Source: Sabethes cyaneus
Taxonomy: Eukaryota > Arthropoda > Insecta > Diptera > Culicidae
DNA length: 64,000 nt
NCBI RefSeq assembly: GCF_943734655.1
Contig: NC_071354.1
Span: forward strand, 11,688,001 to 11,752,000
Direction of reading: 5' to 3'
Both the position numbers and the translations under genes were made by a program. Positions 33,812-45,399 of the stretch are shown in pieces. The notes beneath the pieces are model-generated. The model saw only the letters and a list, made by a program, of their open reading frames with translations, did not search any database and had not been told where the DNA came from. Within the stretch, counting starts at the first letter, position 1; each line of letters opens with the position of its first letter.

Positions 33812-34273
33812 GAGTAGGGCGGGGCATAAGTGCGATGTTTGAAGTTGTCATCAATTTTCGTGAGATATAAAAAGGACAACAACAAAATATATTTTATTGT
33901 GATGCAGTAACTCAATGTCTTCACATTCAACTATAAATCATCTGGGATAATAGTGTTATGCAAAATAAATTCTAAATAAATGCAAAACAGATATGTGAGT
34001 GATGTAAAACGCTGCTACAAATTTTCAACAAGTAATATCCTCTTGTTGATATCGTATTTGCCGTGGAACGAAAAATTACTTCAAAACCGCCCTAAAATAA
34101 CATTTGCACATAACTCAGCAACTATGCTTCGTAAGCAACCAAAGTTTACGTTAGATTCAAGCTGTCAAAGTAGTCACCCATCCATGCTAATGTAGTCAAT
34201 TTACTGGGAGTCTGCACCAAAAAATTATTGAATCGCACTTTTACCGCCAGCGCACTTTTACCCCTCCTTACTC
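33812..34273. mobile_element. TA-flanked TIR element (462 bp)
   Basis: Ends GAGTAGGGCGGGGCATAAGT and the complement of ACTTTTACCCCTCCTTACTC, with TA on both flanks. The right end carries a second CGCACTTTTACCGCC motif just inside. No coding capacity. Fits a Tc1/mariner-type MITE. Confidence 0.75.
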
Positions 34274-34423
34274 TATGTGATAGAGAAAAATGGAAATGAA
34301 ATCAAATTTGTTAAGTGTATACAATTTACTAAATATCTTGCATAAAATGGTTAAGTATAAAATAAAATACATTTTCTGTTTAGTAATTTTTTTCTGTGTT
34401 TATCTTCTATCTATCTATCTATA

Positions 34424-35361
34424 CCGTCATCCGGGGATACTTGCAACACCGGGGTTACTTGCAACACTTTGGCGCATCGCGCTTTTGACAGCTCTAACGC
34501 ATTTGTTTGTTAACATAACCATTTGTACCCAATGTAATTTTAAAGAAGGCATGTTTACCTATTGTTTAGTTAAGTTTGATCCATTACATCATTGTTTTGC
34601 TTGTTTTTATACGATTGGAAAGTAATTTCACTTTCAGAGTAGGAAAAATGGATGTGCAAAGTTGCGTCAGTTCATTGACATGGAATTATTTTTTATTATT
34701 TGGTTCCTGTACACAATAAGTGCATCATATAAGCTAACAAATAGCAACTTTGAGCTTTGTTTATATTTTGAACTTGGAGAAGAAACGATGAATTCGTGTT
34801 GTTACTTCCAATATGGCGCGGCTTGCAGCACTTGTAAAAATGAACATTATCGTAATAGACAGTATGTACAAGTAAGTTTGCATCTGTACGATGTTATTTT
34901 GTCTACCACCATCTCCAGAAAAATTAAATTGTGAAAAATTCCACGTGCCTTGAAACGGCAATTTGGAGTCCGCCGACATGCTGCATTTTCACCGAATATC
35001 TTTAAAAAAGCGATAGACAAAATTGGGAAACAAAAAACGCCTCCAGTATCTCTTGTTTTACTACAAATACATTCAAAATATCTCAAAATAGTCATTCGCG
35101 GTTTGAAATCAGATATAAAATCATAAGAAATGCAAAATCAGAAAAGTGTTGCAAGTAACCCGTTTACTGAGTAACTTGCAACACCCCTATTTTCGGTTCA
35201 TTCTGCAGATTCATTTAGTTTATATTTTTTCTCATAATCATAAATCAAAAGTATTCACCACTATACAAGTTTTGGTTACTTACACTTGAACCTAAACACT
35301 ATACTTCGAAAGTTATACTAAGTCAAAGTTGAAAAGTGTTGCAAGTATCCCCGGATGGCGG
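34424..35361. mobile_element. TIR element (938 bp) inside the Helitron
   Basis: Ends CCGTCATCCGGGGATACTTG and its complement match at 25 of 26 bases, flanked by TA/TA. Subterminal copies of GTTACTTGCAACAC occur near both ends (34445, 35151, 35172). Minor open frames inside have no recognisable transposase motif. Tc1/mariner-type by TA duplication. Confidence 0.85.
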
Positions 35362-35635
35362 TATATATAAAAGGGAGCGTGAGTATGTTTGCTTGCATGT
35401 TTGTATGTTCCACCATAACTTCAGAACGCCTTGACCGATCTCCACCAAACTTGGCACACATGTTCCTTGATATGAGAGAATCAGCACTGGGGGGTCAACA
35501 AAAAGGGGGGGAGGTTTCCTAATAGGTGGGGGAGGGTCCCTAATAGGGGGGGAGGCCATAACTCCGAAGCGGCTTGACCGTTCTTCATCAAACTTGGCAT
35601 ACATGTTCCTTGGCATAAGAGAATCAGCACTGAAG

Positions 35636-36027
35636 CAGGGCTTGTTCGTTCACTTTGACTCAATGTTGATTCATTTGACAGTACCGTCTCAGTCGTGCAA
35701 AATTTTACAAGGTTATATATGGGACATTTGTAGAAGCAGTTATTATCTACAATTTTTCTGAATAAGGTTTTATCGTATCTTTTGTATTTACGGTGCTATA
35801 ATGCTAGTACCTTATAAGTGACTAAATGAATGCTCATTTAGTAACTAATCACGTACTAGCATTGTAGCATCGTAACTACAACAGATACAGCGAAACTTTA
35901 TTCAGCAAAATTGAAGATGATAACTAGTTCTACAAATGTTCTATATACAACTTAGTCAAATTTTGTTCGGCTGAGATGGTAAAGTCAAATGAATCAAAAT
36001 TGAGTCAAAGTGAACGAACAAGCCCTG
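35636..36027. mobile_element. MITE with CAGGGCTTGTTCG ends, inside the Helitron
   Basis: Terminal inverted repeats CAGGGCTTGTTCGTTCACTT extend ~44 bases with one or two mismatches. CAGGG termini are common in hAT elements, but I do not find a clean 8-bp duplication in the flanks. An inner inverted pair (GTGCTATAATGCTAGTAC / GTACTAGCATTGTAGC) makes the whole element foldable. Confidence 0.8.
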
Positions 36028-36911
36028 AGGGGTTGACAACAGGGGGACCGAAATGTTTAGACGGTTCTCCCATAAGGACAGGACAAAAGGAGGAGCTGAT
36101 GAGCGGAGGTTGCTGACGAGAAGGGGGGAGTAACGCCCACATGACTGTTACAATTTATCCGAAAACAGAAAAAATCAAAATACGAAACACTAAACTGCAA
36201 TGCTCGCAGCTGTAGATTTGTCAAGTGTAATTATGCACCGAATCAAAGTGACCTGTATAAAAAGTGTTCGATCATTAGTGCTAATTGTTGTTGGCCGACT
36301 CTGTTTGAGTCTCAGAGGCAATCATTCAAACAGCGTGGAGTTCATCTGAGAACACCATGTTTTTCCCTTGGTAAACTTTATGTGGCATGCTGCAGAGTGG
36401 GCTCTGTCAATAACTTGTGCATACTTGCTCCTGGTGGTGACATTAAAAACATTGTTTACAAACATGTTTTGTCTTGAAGTGAGAAGAAAGGAATGACAGG
36501 TTTGTTGTATCCATGGAAGAAAAACTGTTGCACCTTCTACTTTTTTCTTATTAGGATAGCATGTAATACTAAACTAATAAATAAATAAGAAGCTGTGTTT
36601 AGAAAAGTACAATAACAAAACTATTTATTTCCTATGGGTGGGGTGGCCATTGTTAAAAGCGGAAGGTGCAAATAGGAAAAATGGCTTTGTTTTTCTTTCT
36701 TTATAGGATTTTATAGGGATTTCCATAAAGAAAACAGGTGTGCAGGTGGCCGAGTAGACAAAATAGGGGGAGCTGACATGGGGATGGGGAGGAACGTCCG
36801 AAAGAGAAACAAACGTTGTATTTTTGCATTATAAGCATTTCGGTTACAATAACCGAAGTACAAGTGGCTGTGAGACAAAGGCTCCCCGAGTAAGATCGGG
36901 CACTCAGCTAG

Positions 36912-37269
36912 TTGATTATAAATACCAAAATAAATAATAAAAACCCTGTTCCGTTCTATATTGATGGATGTGTAGGGTATTAAAATTTTTCATCCAATTT
37001 GTAATTTTTCACGCAAGAAGCACATTTTGTAGTCTGTACGTAATAGAATGAAATGTAAATCTGAACAAGATTCAGCACCTCGAAACACATAAAATTCACC
37101 TGAAACATTCGTGCATAGGAAAAACATGTTTGTGGTCCACTTGTAATTTCCACATTTTCATCAAGTATCATAAATAAGACATATTTTCAATTATCAATGT
37201 TGTAAATACAGATTTCGTCGTGTTTGCCATTTGCATAATGCATACCTCTCTGTTTCAGCTGATTACGAA
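36912..37269. other. AT-rich intergenic sequence
   Basis: No gene or repeat recognised. Confidence 0.4.
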
Positions 37270-38460
37270 AATTCATTCGTTCGATCATTCGATCGTACCT
37301 ACTCGTCATTCACCAGCTGCAGCTGCTTGGCAAGGGCACATCAATCGAAAAGCTAACGAAATCGTAAAGTACCGTTAGCCGGCGTCCGGAATCACCCGGT
37401 GATGGCGTACGTGACCCGATCGCGAAAAATGAATACTAGACTAGCTAGCCCGGGCAACGGTCTTCTATCATCATGATCATTGATCAGTTCAGTTGACTCT
37501 GGTTTGGCTTCGGGTTCGGGTTCGGTTTGGTTCGCTGTGTCAATGTTAGCCAGAGGGCTTCGCGGCGGGTTAATTTTGTGTTTTTCGCTATTCGCGTTCA
37601 CCGCATTGGTTCCGGTTATGAATTATGATTATTATTTTAATCGGTTTAGTCCGATGTAGTGAAAATACTCTAAAATGTGTGCTTAAGGCAAATGGTGCTG
37701 TTGTTTCTTAGTTTGATTGCTATCTAATCGAGCTGAAAATAGCAGTTCTAGTAGCACCTGAAAAGAAAGTGATTTCAAAATGTCCGTCTCCATTCATGTT
37801 GAAGCACTTGAGCCGCAACTTTGCAATGAATGTGGAGCTCGAATCGTGAATGATTCAAGATGGACCGGAAAATTTGGAAATATGGTTTATTTCTGTAGGC
37901 CGCAGCTTTGTGCTCTTTTTAGTGTACCCTTTTTAGTGGAAATAAAAATTTAAAATTGGTGTTTTAAATCTATGGATGTGGGGGGTATTGTGGAAATAGT
38001 TTGAAAAGTGTTTTAACGGCAAATGGTGTTTCTCAGCTCGATTGCTATCTAATCGAAGTCGAGGTAATAGATCCGGTAGTAGCCAAATAGAATGTGGCTT
38101 CAAAATGTTTGTTTTCATTCTCGTCCAATGATGAAAGTTGGACCGGGCATTTGGGTATGTTTTATTCCCTGTAGGTTTTTTGTGTGTTTTACTCGTGCTG
38201 CTCGTGTTGGTCGTAGTTTTGGGCTGTTTAGTGCTATATTTTAGTGGAAGAAAATTGTGAAGATAGTTTAAAAAGTGTTTTGGCCGCAAATAGTGTTCTC
38301 AATGCGATTGCTATCGACTCAAGGTCAAGATAGTAGTCAAGGGTAGTAGCGAAAAAGAAAGTGTCTTCGAGATCTTCCTGCCTGTGCTTCAATTCTCGTC
38401 GATTGGAGGAGAAGCTGAATCGAGACTGGACCGAGCCGAACCGTGAGATACAGGTATTTT
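37270..38460 (+). repeat. ~1-kb diverged repeat, copy 2, with three tandem sub-units
   Basis: The sub-unit anchor GATTGCTATC occurs at 37714, 38040 and 38306 (steps of 326 and 266). Preceding AAGTGTTTT..GCAAATGGTG and following AGTAGC..GAAAG blocks are also repeated. The outer part (37390-37610) matches 25040-25300 in reverse complement. A short frame at 37780-37953 (57 codons, two Cys pairs) is not conserved in the other copies and I do not call it a gene. Confidence 0.65.
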
Positions 38461-41400
38461 TTATTTCTTATTCTTCACGTGATTTCATTTTTGGTAATCT
38501 AGTACAGAATTTTATTTATTCTCAAAATAATGGCTTCACACAATTTGGTAAAAACTATTTAAAATTAATTTTACAATCACTTCAAACTCCAAGAAATTAT
38601 GTCACTTGTTATAATCTCGCATTACTGAATTCCATTTTGTCATGTGACGTTGAAGCTTTAATAGAAATACTTTTATGTTTATAATCGGGTTCTCCGGCTG
38701 CACGAATTTTGCAGAATTTTCAAACAGTCAATAAATATTCGAGAAAGCCGAAAAATTTTCCAAAAAATTTTTTGGGCTGCAATAAAAATTTATTCAGATG
38801 TTACAGATTTTAGTGATTCCACAAATATTACAAATTTAGCTGATTCTATAGAAGCCTTTTGAGATTCTACATAAATATTTTAGCTTAGGCTCAATTTCGA
38901 CCATTCCTCCTCGCGACGAAAACCTTTCCCTCCCAGCCCACCAGGATCCGACTTTGGGCTGAAAAATTGCGTACCATTTCCACGCACTAATCACATTGCT
39001 TTTTCTCCGCTGCCGGCAAAGAAAGCCACTCGTTTAATCTAGGTAGGTACATAGACATAGAAGTAGGTACCGACTCGAGTGCGGACCGGCGCGGCATTCT
39101 TCGCCAGCAGTTACTCTACCTTGTCTGTCGAGAAAGTCGAGCACCGTTCGAAGAAGATAAACTTTTCCGGAACCAAATTCCACCCCTCGGCTGGCGGCCT
39201 AGATGGCTGGTTGGTTGGTTGGCGCTATCACCCGAACAGTGACTGACTGCGTGCGAGAGACGCGGACCAGTGTGCAAAGGCGGTAAAGGGAAAAGGTGAC
39301 AACCAGGGATCTTGATATGTCATCGCTTTACGCTGGCGTTTGGGGAATCTCCAAGTTCGCTTCGGGGAAAGCGATTTTCGGCTATCGTGCTTCGGTGGGT
39401 GGGTTGGTGAGGAACCAGGATTATGAGGTGTGGATGGCGGGGACGATTGCTGTGCGAAACTTTAACGGAAAGATATTTTAATTTACATGGCTCGTTGCAA
39501 ACACTTAATCACCTATGCAAATTTGACGTTTGGAAAGTAATTTATTACGCTTTCATTTATCGGTGACGGAACGTTGGTTCAAGGGAAACGACGGAGGGTG
39601 CGCGGTCGTAGAAGTTTGCGGCTGATATGGGAAGATAAATTGCATTTTAGGAACTGTTTCCGACAGAGTGCTTTCTACCGAGTTTGAACCCGGTCTGGAT
39701 TAAAGGTACCGGACAAATTGCTGTAACAATCAGTCGAAAACCGGGGCACTTTTTGGAGCCCGGTCTTTTCTGTTGACCTTATGCTGGCTTCCAGGGAGCG
39801 CTCTGATTGCACTTGACGTGAAAATGACTGACACACCTCCGGTTGCGTTGCTTTCAAACGAAACGGTTAGCATCAGGTCGGGACGTATAATTTACTACGG
39901 AATCAGTAAAAAAAGCTTGTTACCTTTTTCCGAAAACCGAGTGAAACGAGATCGCAAGTCAATAATTACAGGAACCCGACGCCAACCTACAACACATGGG
40001 TACGCGTACACATTTTCACCGGCAACGTCGTCAGTTTATGAAGTTAACTTCTACCGCAGAATTTAGAACATTCAATTTTTTTTTTCAAAGTCGTTTTTTT
40101 CAGCTTCGTTGTGGAGTCATTTTCCACACCTCGTTCGCATCGTGCTTCGGGAAGCTCAGAGCTCCTGCTGGTTTTACCTTTCCTGTAAGAGAAGATCGAG
40201 TCCGCTGCGTTCGGCACGCCACGGGAATGTCGTCATCGTCTCGTCGTTCGGGAAAATCGGTCCCGTGTGCACCGGTTGTTCCGGCGGTTTATGGGTGAAA
40301 AGTGATTGCGAAAAATATCCTTTGACTTGTAATTTCCTGCGACGTCAGAAAAACCAACGTTTTGCGCCATTGTGTGTGAGTGTGCGGGCGCGTTACGAGT
40401 CAATAGTTCGGATTTGAGTGAACGTTTGCGACGAGGGTAGTTATCGGGCGCCCTAGTATGGGTCAAATCCGAGGGAACGGGTTAATTGGAACTGCCGAAC
40501 CTACTTCAAAGCGACTGCTTCGGGATTTCTCTTATACTTGCTGCGAAAAATTACGGTAGTGAACTCTTTAAAACCACGTCATGGGCTGAAAAAACTAAAG
40601 CCCGAATTTTAAAGACACCCCTTGCAAACATTCAGCGACACCGAAGTATGTCTCAAACACTGGCACGAATCAGCGCAGGTGAAAACTCCGTTCGTGCACG
40701 AAAAGTTTTGGTGATTTTTCAAATCGCAACATTTGCTCTGCTCACATATATAGTGCACAAACGTCCACGTTCCGGATTCGTCCAACCCTAACGCGTGGCC
40801 TGGCCGGCTGGCGCATCCGATCGGTTCCTGCTCTGCCATCTTTCTTCCGGATGTTTGCGTTTAATCAAAAAACTTTCCTGATAACAATAAATTTATATTA
40901 ACTTATCCTATTTTTATAGGACTTCATTAGAGTCAGCAGAAGAAGCGAAGATGAAATAAAAAAAAAACGCAAAAGCAAAAAGCAGCTGGCTGACTGCTGC
41001 TGCTGTTGCTTTGCTACTAGGAAACAAGATACAACTTTTTCGCCGAGCTATTACTATAGTGCCGTTTTCTTTGTGTCAATTTCCGGGCAGTTTTATTTTC
41101 CTCTGTTGAGTAAAACTTTTCTGTATGAAGGTACCGGATTGCTGCTGCTGCTGTTGCTGCTGCACAGTTGCTTTCCGCTTGGCGATAGCACAGCACCTTC
41201 GCAAATCCGGCGGGTATTTACAAACCACGTCAGTCCACGGGCTGCGATGATGTAATTGATCGCATTTACAGGGAAAATGAAAAATTTATTGCGCTTGTAA
41301 TGCAATCTCGTATAGCGAAAAGCGCCAGCGGACGTGACGTGACGGGCAGCAGGGGTGGCAATCGGGAAAAAATTTATACCGAATCCGTTCGATTGAAACA

Positions 41401-41580
41401 AGTCGGCGATAAATATGCGCATAATGATGCTTGATCCTCGCCGGGCTGCTGATGTGGCACTGCGGCGGCTGTTCGGTTGTTGACTGTTAAAGTTTGCTTT
41501 TTGAGAAATGGTTTTATATTAACTTTTTTGTATACACAGTCTTATAATGTTCATATTATAACGGGTAGATTGTTACTACA
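38461..41580. other. Low-repeat intergenic block
   Basis: Nearly free of recognisable transposons, GC-richer from 38900. Contains short GCT-rich runs (40990-41015, 41141-41165) and GGTTGGTTGGTTGG at 39210-39223. Open frames are short and overlap on both strands. I see no coding support; regulatory or untranslated sequence of a neighbouring gene is possible. Confidence 0.4.
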
Positions 41581-41589
41581 TGTATCAGG

Positions 41590-41781
41590 TTGTTTTATTT
41601 TGTTCACGGATTTATAGCCGTGAAAGTAGGCTCATCGATATCTGACTGTTTTGGGAAATGCTCAAGAGTACCTCTGGGTAGCACTCTAGGACCTTTACAG
41701 TTTGCAGCGGGCATAAATTTTAGCGGTAATATAGGATTATTCAGTGGGTCTTTCTACGTTGTAACTGTATTATCCATTTGA
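41590..41781 (+). pseudogene. Non-LTR reverse transcriptase scrap
   Basis: The open frame (no ATG) contains SISDCFGKCSRVPLGSTLGP followed by LQFAAGIN. This matches the RT motif-B region SGVPQGSxLGPLLF.x.IND with two substitutions at usually invariant positions. The rest of the domain is missing. A short relic. Confidence 0.45.
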
Positions 41782-41789
41782 CCTCGGCG

Positions 41790-42215
41790 GTAACAAAAAA
41801 CTTTAACATGTAGAAACAAAAAGTTGGTACCGACTAATTGTACGAACCACATTTTTTATGTAGACCAATTGTTAATTGAAATGGAAATAAATAACAATAA
41901 ATCATAATATTCCATAAATCCACTCATGTTTTATTATTCTAATAAAATGCAGATAAAGTTTTAACAAAACTAATTCGATATCAAACAAACCAAGCAAAAT
42001 GAACACTAAACTAAAACTAAATGAAAGAACACGGCAATAAAAGTTTTCAACTACCGCCCAGTTTAGCAGCAAGTGTTGTTTTGAGGAACGATCATCAAAA
42101 AGTTAGTTTCGTCCCAGTTTTGTACAAGCTTTCACAAGGTGCTACTTGAGTTTTACTTTAATTTTTTATAATTGGATTTTACTTTTACTACTCATTTCTG
42201 GCAGTTCCAGAAAAG
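41790..42215. other. AT-rich intergenic sequence
   Basis: Nothing recognised. Confidence 0.4.
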
Positions 42216-42960
42216 TGAACGTGAGTACAGAGCCATAACATTGGGGCTGGAGACTCCCCCATTTTTAAATCAGTGTTCCTTCCAAGTTTATTATTTTTGA
42301 AAAGATTTTAAATTCTGGAGCAGATTCTGGATCACATTCGGGACCAAAACCAGATTTTTAACTTGGACCAAATTCTGGACTTGGACCACTTTTTTTTATT
42401 AGATTTCGGACCAGGTTCTGGAGCTGGACCAGGTTTGGAACCAGAGTTTGAACTACATTTTTGATCAGATTTTTTGGGCCAAACTTTTTGCCTGGAGTAG
42501 ATTTTGGGCTATTGTTTCCTGATCAGTTTTAAACCACTAACCAGATTTTGAATCAGGTTTACATCATGGACCATATTCTTTACCCAACTTTTGTTTCATA
42601 TTTTGGAACAGATTTGGACTAGATTCTGGACCAGATTTTGGACCACATTTTTGATCAGATTTTGGACCCCATTTTAATCAGATTTGAAACCAGCGAACAG
42701 ATTTTGGATCAGATTTTGAACCAGATTCTGGACCTAGATCATATTTTGGTCCTGGACTACATCGTGGACCACATTTTTTTTATCAAATTTTGCTCACATT
42801 TTGGAATAGATTGTGACCACTTTTTTGCTCAGATTTTGAACCTATTTTTTACCTAGTTCCAGAGCCGTAGCGTGACATTGTGGCGGCCCTGGCGAAGACC
42901 CGATTCGGCACACCCTCGTTTCTGTATAATAACTGTTCCTTCGAAGTTTAATATTTTTTA
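42216..42960. repeat. Degenerate 11-13 bp minisatellite (ATTTTGGACCAG) with flanking duplications
   Basis: Between 42310 and 42850 the sequence is made of imperfect TTTTGGACCAGA units. It is bracketed by two related ~80-base segments (AGAGCCATAACATTGGGGCT with TGTTCCTTCCAAGTTTATTA near 42230-42295; AGAGCCGTAGCGTGACATTG with TGTTCCTTCGAAGTTTAATA near 42862-42950). Confidence 0.75.
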
Positions 42961-43079
42961 CAATTAAAGTGTCATACATGATTTGTACAACTCCCTATAT
43001 TTGGTTCTTCGCTACACTCGAGAGTGTCTTACTGAGGTTTAGGCCGTTTTTGGCATCCCCTAGAGCTAGCGCCCTTGAC

Positions 43080-44450
43080 AGGGGCCAGTCTGTTCCGTCA
43101 AAGCTCCACAATATCATGACAGTTCACCACCAAACTTAATATACATTTATATAAGGCAATGAGCACTGGGGATAACAAAAATTAGTAAAAGGGGTTGAGC
43201 TTCTCGCTGAACAGATTGCAGTTGCGAAAGCGGCTGGGAGACAAGTGGGTAAGGGGGGCGTCTGAAAAAGAGGTGGAGCTGAGGTGGGATATATGGAAAA
43301 AAGGCTTTGTTTGTCTTTCATTATAGAAATTTTCAGAGAGCAAACAGATGCGTAAGCGGCTGCGGGACAGAAGGGGGTAATCGACTGAGAAGAATCCAAC
43401 AGAGGGGGGTGTGAGGAGAGTCGTGAATATGTACTATATGTATGTATGTTTCGCAATACCTTCGAAACGTCTGGCCTGTTCTTTATCAAACTTGGCACAT
43501 ACACTGAGAATATAATTTCGTATTTTTTTTTGAAAAAACATTCGGAAAGCAATATTCGTAGCTGATACAAATAATTTCATACCATTTAAAAACTTTCGTA
43601 GGTTTATTGTCTACCGCAAATGTTGTTATTCTTAGCATTCGTAGCTATCTTGCATCAAGACCCATTTGATGCACAGTTGTTGTCTGGCATCATTATCGAC
43701 GAAAACGGGATGCGAAGATTGTATGAAGAGAAAATAGACTTGTGCAATTATGACCTTCTTGGTATGCAGTAGCTGTGGTTCTGTGGTTTGCGGTGTCGTC
43801 GGCTGTTCGTAAAGAAGTATGACAAACGAGCTCAGTTCGATTCACGATAAAATCAGCTTTTTTCAGAGATAATAAAGATTTCGCTATTTTTCGATAGGTG
43901 TCGGTAATGTAGCATACTGACATCTATAGGAAAATAGTGAAATCTAGTATTATTTTTATCGACAGCCTTTTCGTGCATTCGTAAAATCTACGAACCATTT
44001 TGTAAAATGCAATAACTCGTACGAATATAGCTTTGTTACTATGTACAAAACATTCAGGATTGATTTTACGAATCTACTTCGTGGTAGAAAACAACGAAAG
44101 AATTCGTAAAGCAAACTTCGTTTTCGTACTATAAACCAAATTTTATTATCAGTGTATGTTCTATGACATAATAGAAAATAGAATCAGCACAGGGGGGGTA
44201 GACTAAAGGGGGTGGGAGTGGTTTCTCATAAGGAGAATATCCAAGTAAGTGGAAGAGCTGCGATTCTCTTGCATTTGGACCAATAGCAGTTGTACAAGCG
44301 GCTGGATTACAAGAGGGGGTGATCCAAATTGGAGAGGCCATTTAGGGGGAAAGCAAAGCAAAATAAGGAAAAAAGCGTTATAGGGAATTCCGAAGAGAAA
44401 ACAAAGGTAAAAATGACTGAGGTGTAGGACAATAGGTGGCAGGGGGTGGT
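43080..44450 (+). mobile_element. Helitron-like fragment
   Basis: Shares with the Helitron at 34403-36911 the AACTTGGCACA..TGTTC block, GAATCAGCAC followed by a G-run, the GCGGCTGGGAGACAAG type segment and TTTCATTATAGAAATTTTCA. Neither terminus is preserved. It is interrupted by a TA-flanked MITE at 43502-44154. Confidence 0.55.
43502..44154. mobile_element. TA-flanked MITE with CACTGAGAATA ends
   Basis: The ends CACTGAGAATATAATTTCG and the complement of TTTTATTATCAGTG are flanked by TA. Removing it restores GGCACATATGTTC, which matches the uninterrupted GGCACACATGTTC of the related Helitron near 35453. No coding capacity. Confidence 0.8.
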
Positions 44451-44463
44451 TATTCGTGCCTTC

Positions 44464-44516
44464 TGCGGGGTTAGGTTTTGAACCCGGGTCCGCGGTGTGA
44501 ATGCTAACCACTATAT
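44464..44516 (-). repeat. tRNA-like SINE head fragment
   Basis: On the minus strand GATATAGTGGTTAGCATTC is followed by ACACCGCGG and ACCCGGGTTCAAAACC: good A and B boxes, but far too short for a tRNA (anticodon loop and acceptor pairing missing). It abuts a TC microsatellite. Confidence 0.6.
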
Positions 44517-44517
44517 C

Positions 44518-44518
<1 letters not shown>

Positions 44519-44592
<74 letters not shown>
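44519..44592. repeat. (TC)n microsatellite
   Basis: About 32 TC dinucleotides, nearly uninterrupted, directly after the tRNA-like fragment. Confidence 0.95.
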
Positions 44593-44593
<1 letters not shown>

Positions 44594-45089
44594 TATTTGC
44601 TAGTTACATTTACATTATTATTTGACAGTTCATTCCAAATAACAATTCAGAGGATTTTTTTTTCTGTCTTATGTAATCTCCTCTTAAAAAGCACAGGTAA
44701 TTATTTCTTCTCCAATGCTTTAATCTACCTCCAAATTTTAGCAATAATTTTGTTCCAGCAGTACAGAACGCCTGTCCGATATTTTCTTTAGTATGCGGGG
44801 CAAACAGTCTCTAGCCTTTAGAGTTTGAAGAAAAGATTTGCTCCGCTTGTGGTTGTGCTCATTTTACGTTGTTGCACAGAGAAAACAGTATTCGATCGCA
44901 GGTAGGCAAAGGAAAGGGTTGAACAGAAATCGAACGTACCCTATGTCGCTGTAAGCAGCGGATTTCCTTTGTCTCTTTCTGGTTAGCATGAGCAAAACTA
45001 AGCCTGATAAAAACCACTTCAATTCGTGGCTTGATTGCTCGGACACTCTTTCAGGCATAACATTTACTCAATAAGCACTGTTAAAAACA

Positions 45090-45365
45090 TATGTTGCTAA
45101 AGAGCAGTTCCACGTGAAATTGGACCTTTTTTCCGTTTTACCTGTCTTTGACTCCGTCGCGGTCCAACGTAAATCATTTTCTTATAGAGGGTAGAGGAGT
45201 GTTTGATGAGCAAGAATGGTAGACTGGATGATATTACGAAACTTCGATGTGGGGTCAACAATATATTGCGTAGTTCAATTACTAAGTGGGACTCTAATCC
45301 ATGCTCTTTCGGTTTGCGCCTAAATGTTTTGACAACTACACTATCAATATACATTTACTACCGCT
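45090..45365 (-). mobile_element. tRNA-derived SINE (GGTTTGCGCCTAA head), copy 1
   Basis: Minus-strand head TAGTGTAGTTGTCAAAACAT, then TTAGGCGCAAACCGAAAGAG and a B-box-like GATTAGAGTCCCAC. The body aligns with 50500-50735 over ~250 bases (AACGTAAATCATTTT, GTTTGATGAG, GGTAGACTGGATGATA). Confidence 0.6.
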
Positions 45366-45399
45366 ACCTTCCTTCTGCTTGGCAGTCTGACGAGTTTTG

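Larger units (their letters stand above)
34403..36911 (+). mobile_element. Non-autonomous Helitron carrying two nested MITEs
   Basis: The 5' end TCTTCTATCTATC follows an A. The 3' end is a CCCGA/TCGGG hairpin (36885-36900), seven bases, then CTAG (36908-36911) followed by T. This is the standard Helitron terminus inserted between A and T. The interior has CATAACTTCAGAACGCCTTG and CACCAAACTTGGCACACATG blocks shared with 43430-44450. There is no Rep/helicase. The element is interrupted at 34424-35361 and 35636-36027, leaving ~1.2 kb of its own sequence. Confidence 0.75.

Noticed and set aside
37780..37953. 57-codon frame with LCNECG and FCRPQLC Cys pairs, possible small zinc-binding protein
   Set aside because: The ATG and Cys residues are not kept in the homologous repeat copy at 24666-24881 (minus), so the frame is not under visible selection.
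44464..44516. A tRNA gene
   Set aside because: A and B boxes are good, but the segment is ~50 bases, without an anticodon arm of normal length or acceptor-stem pairing.
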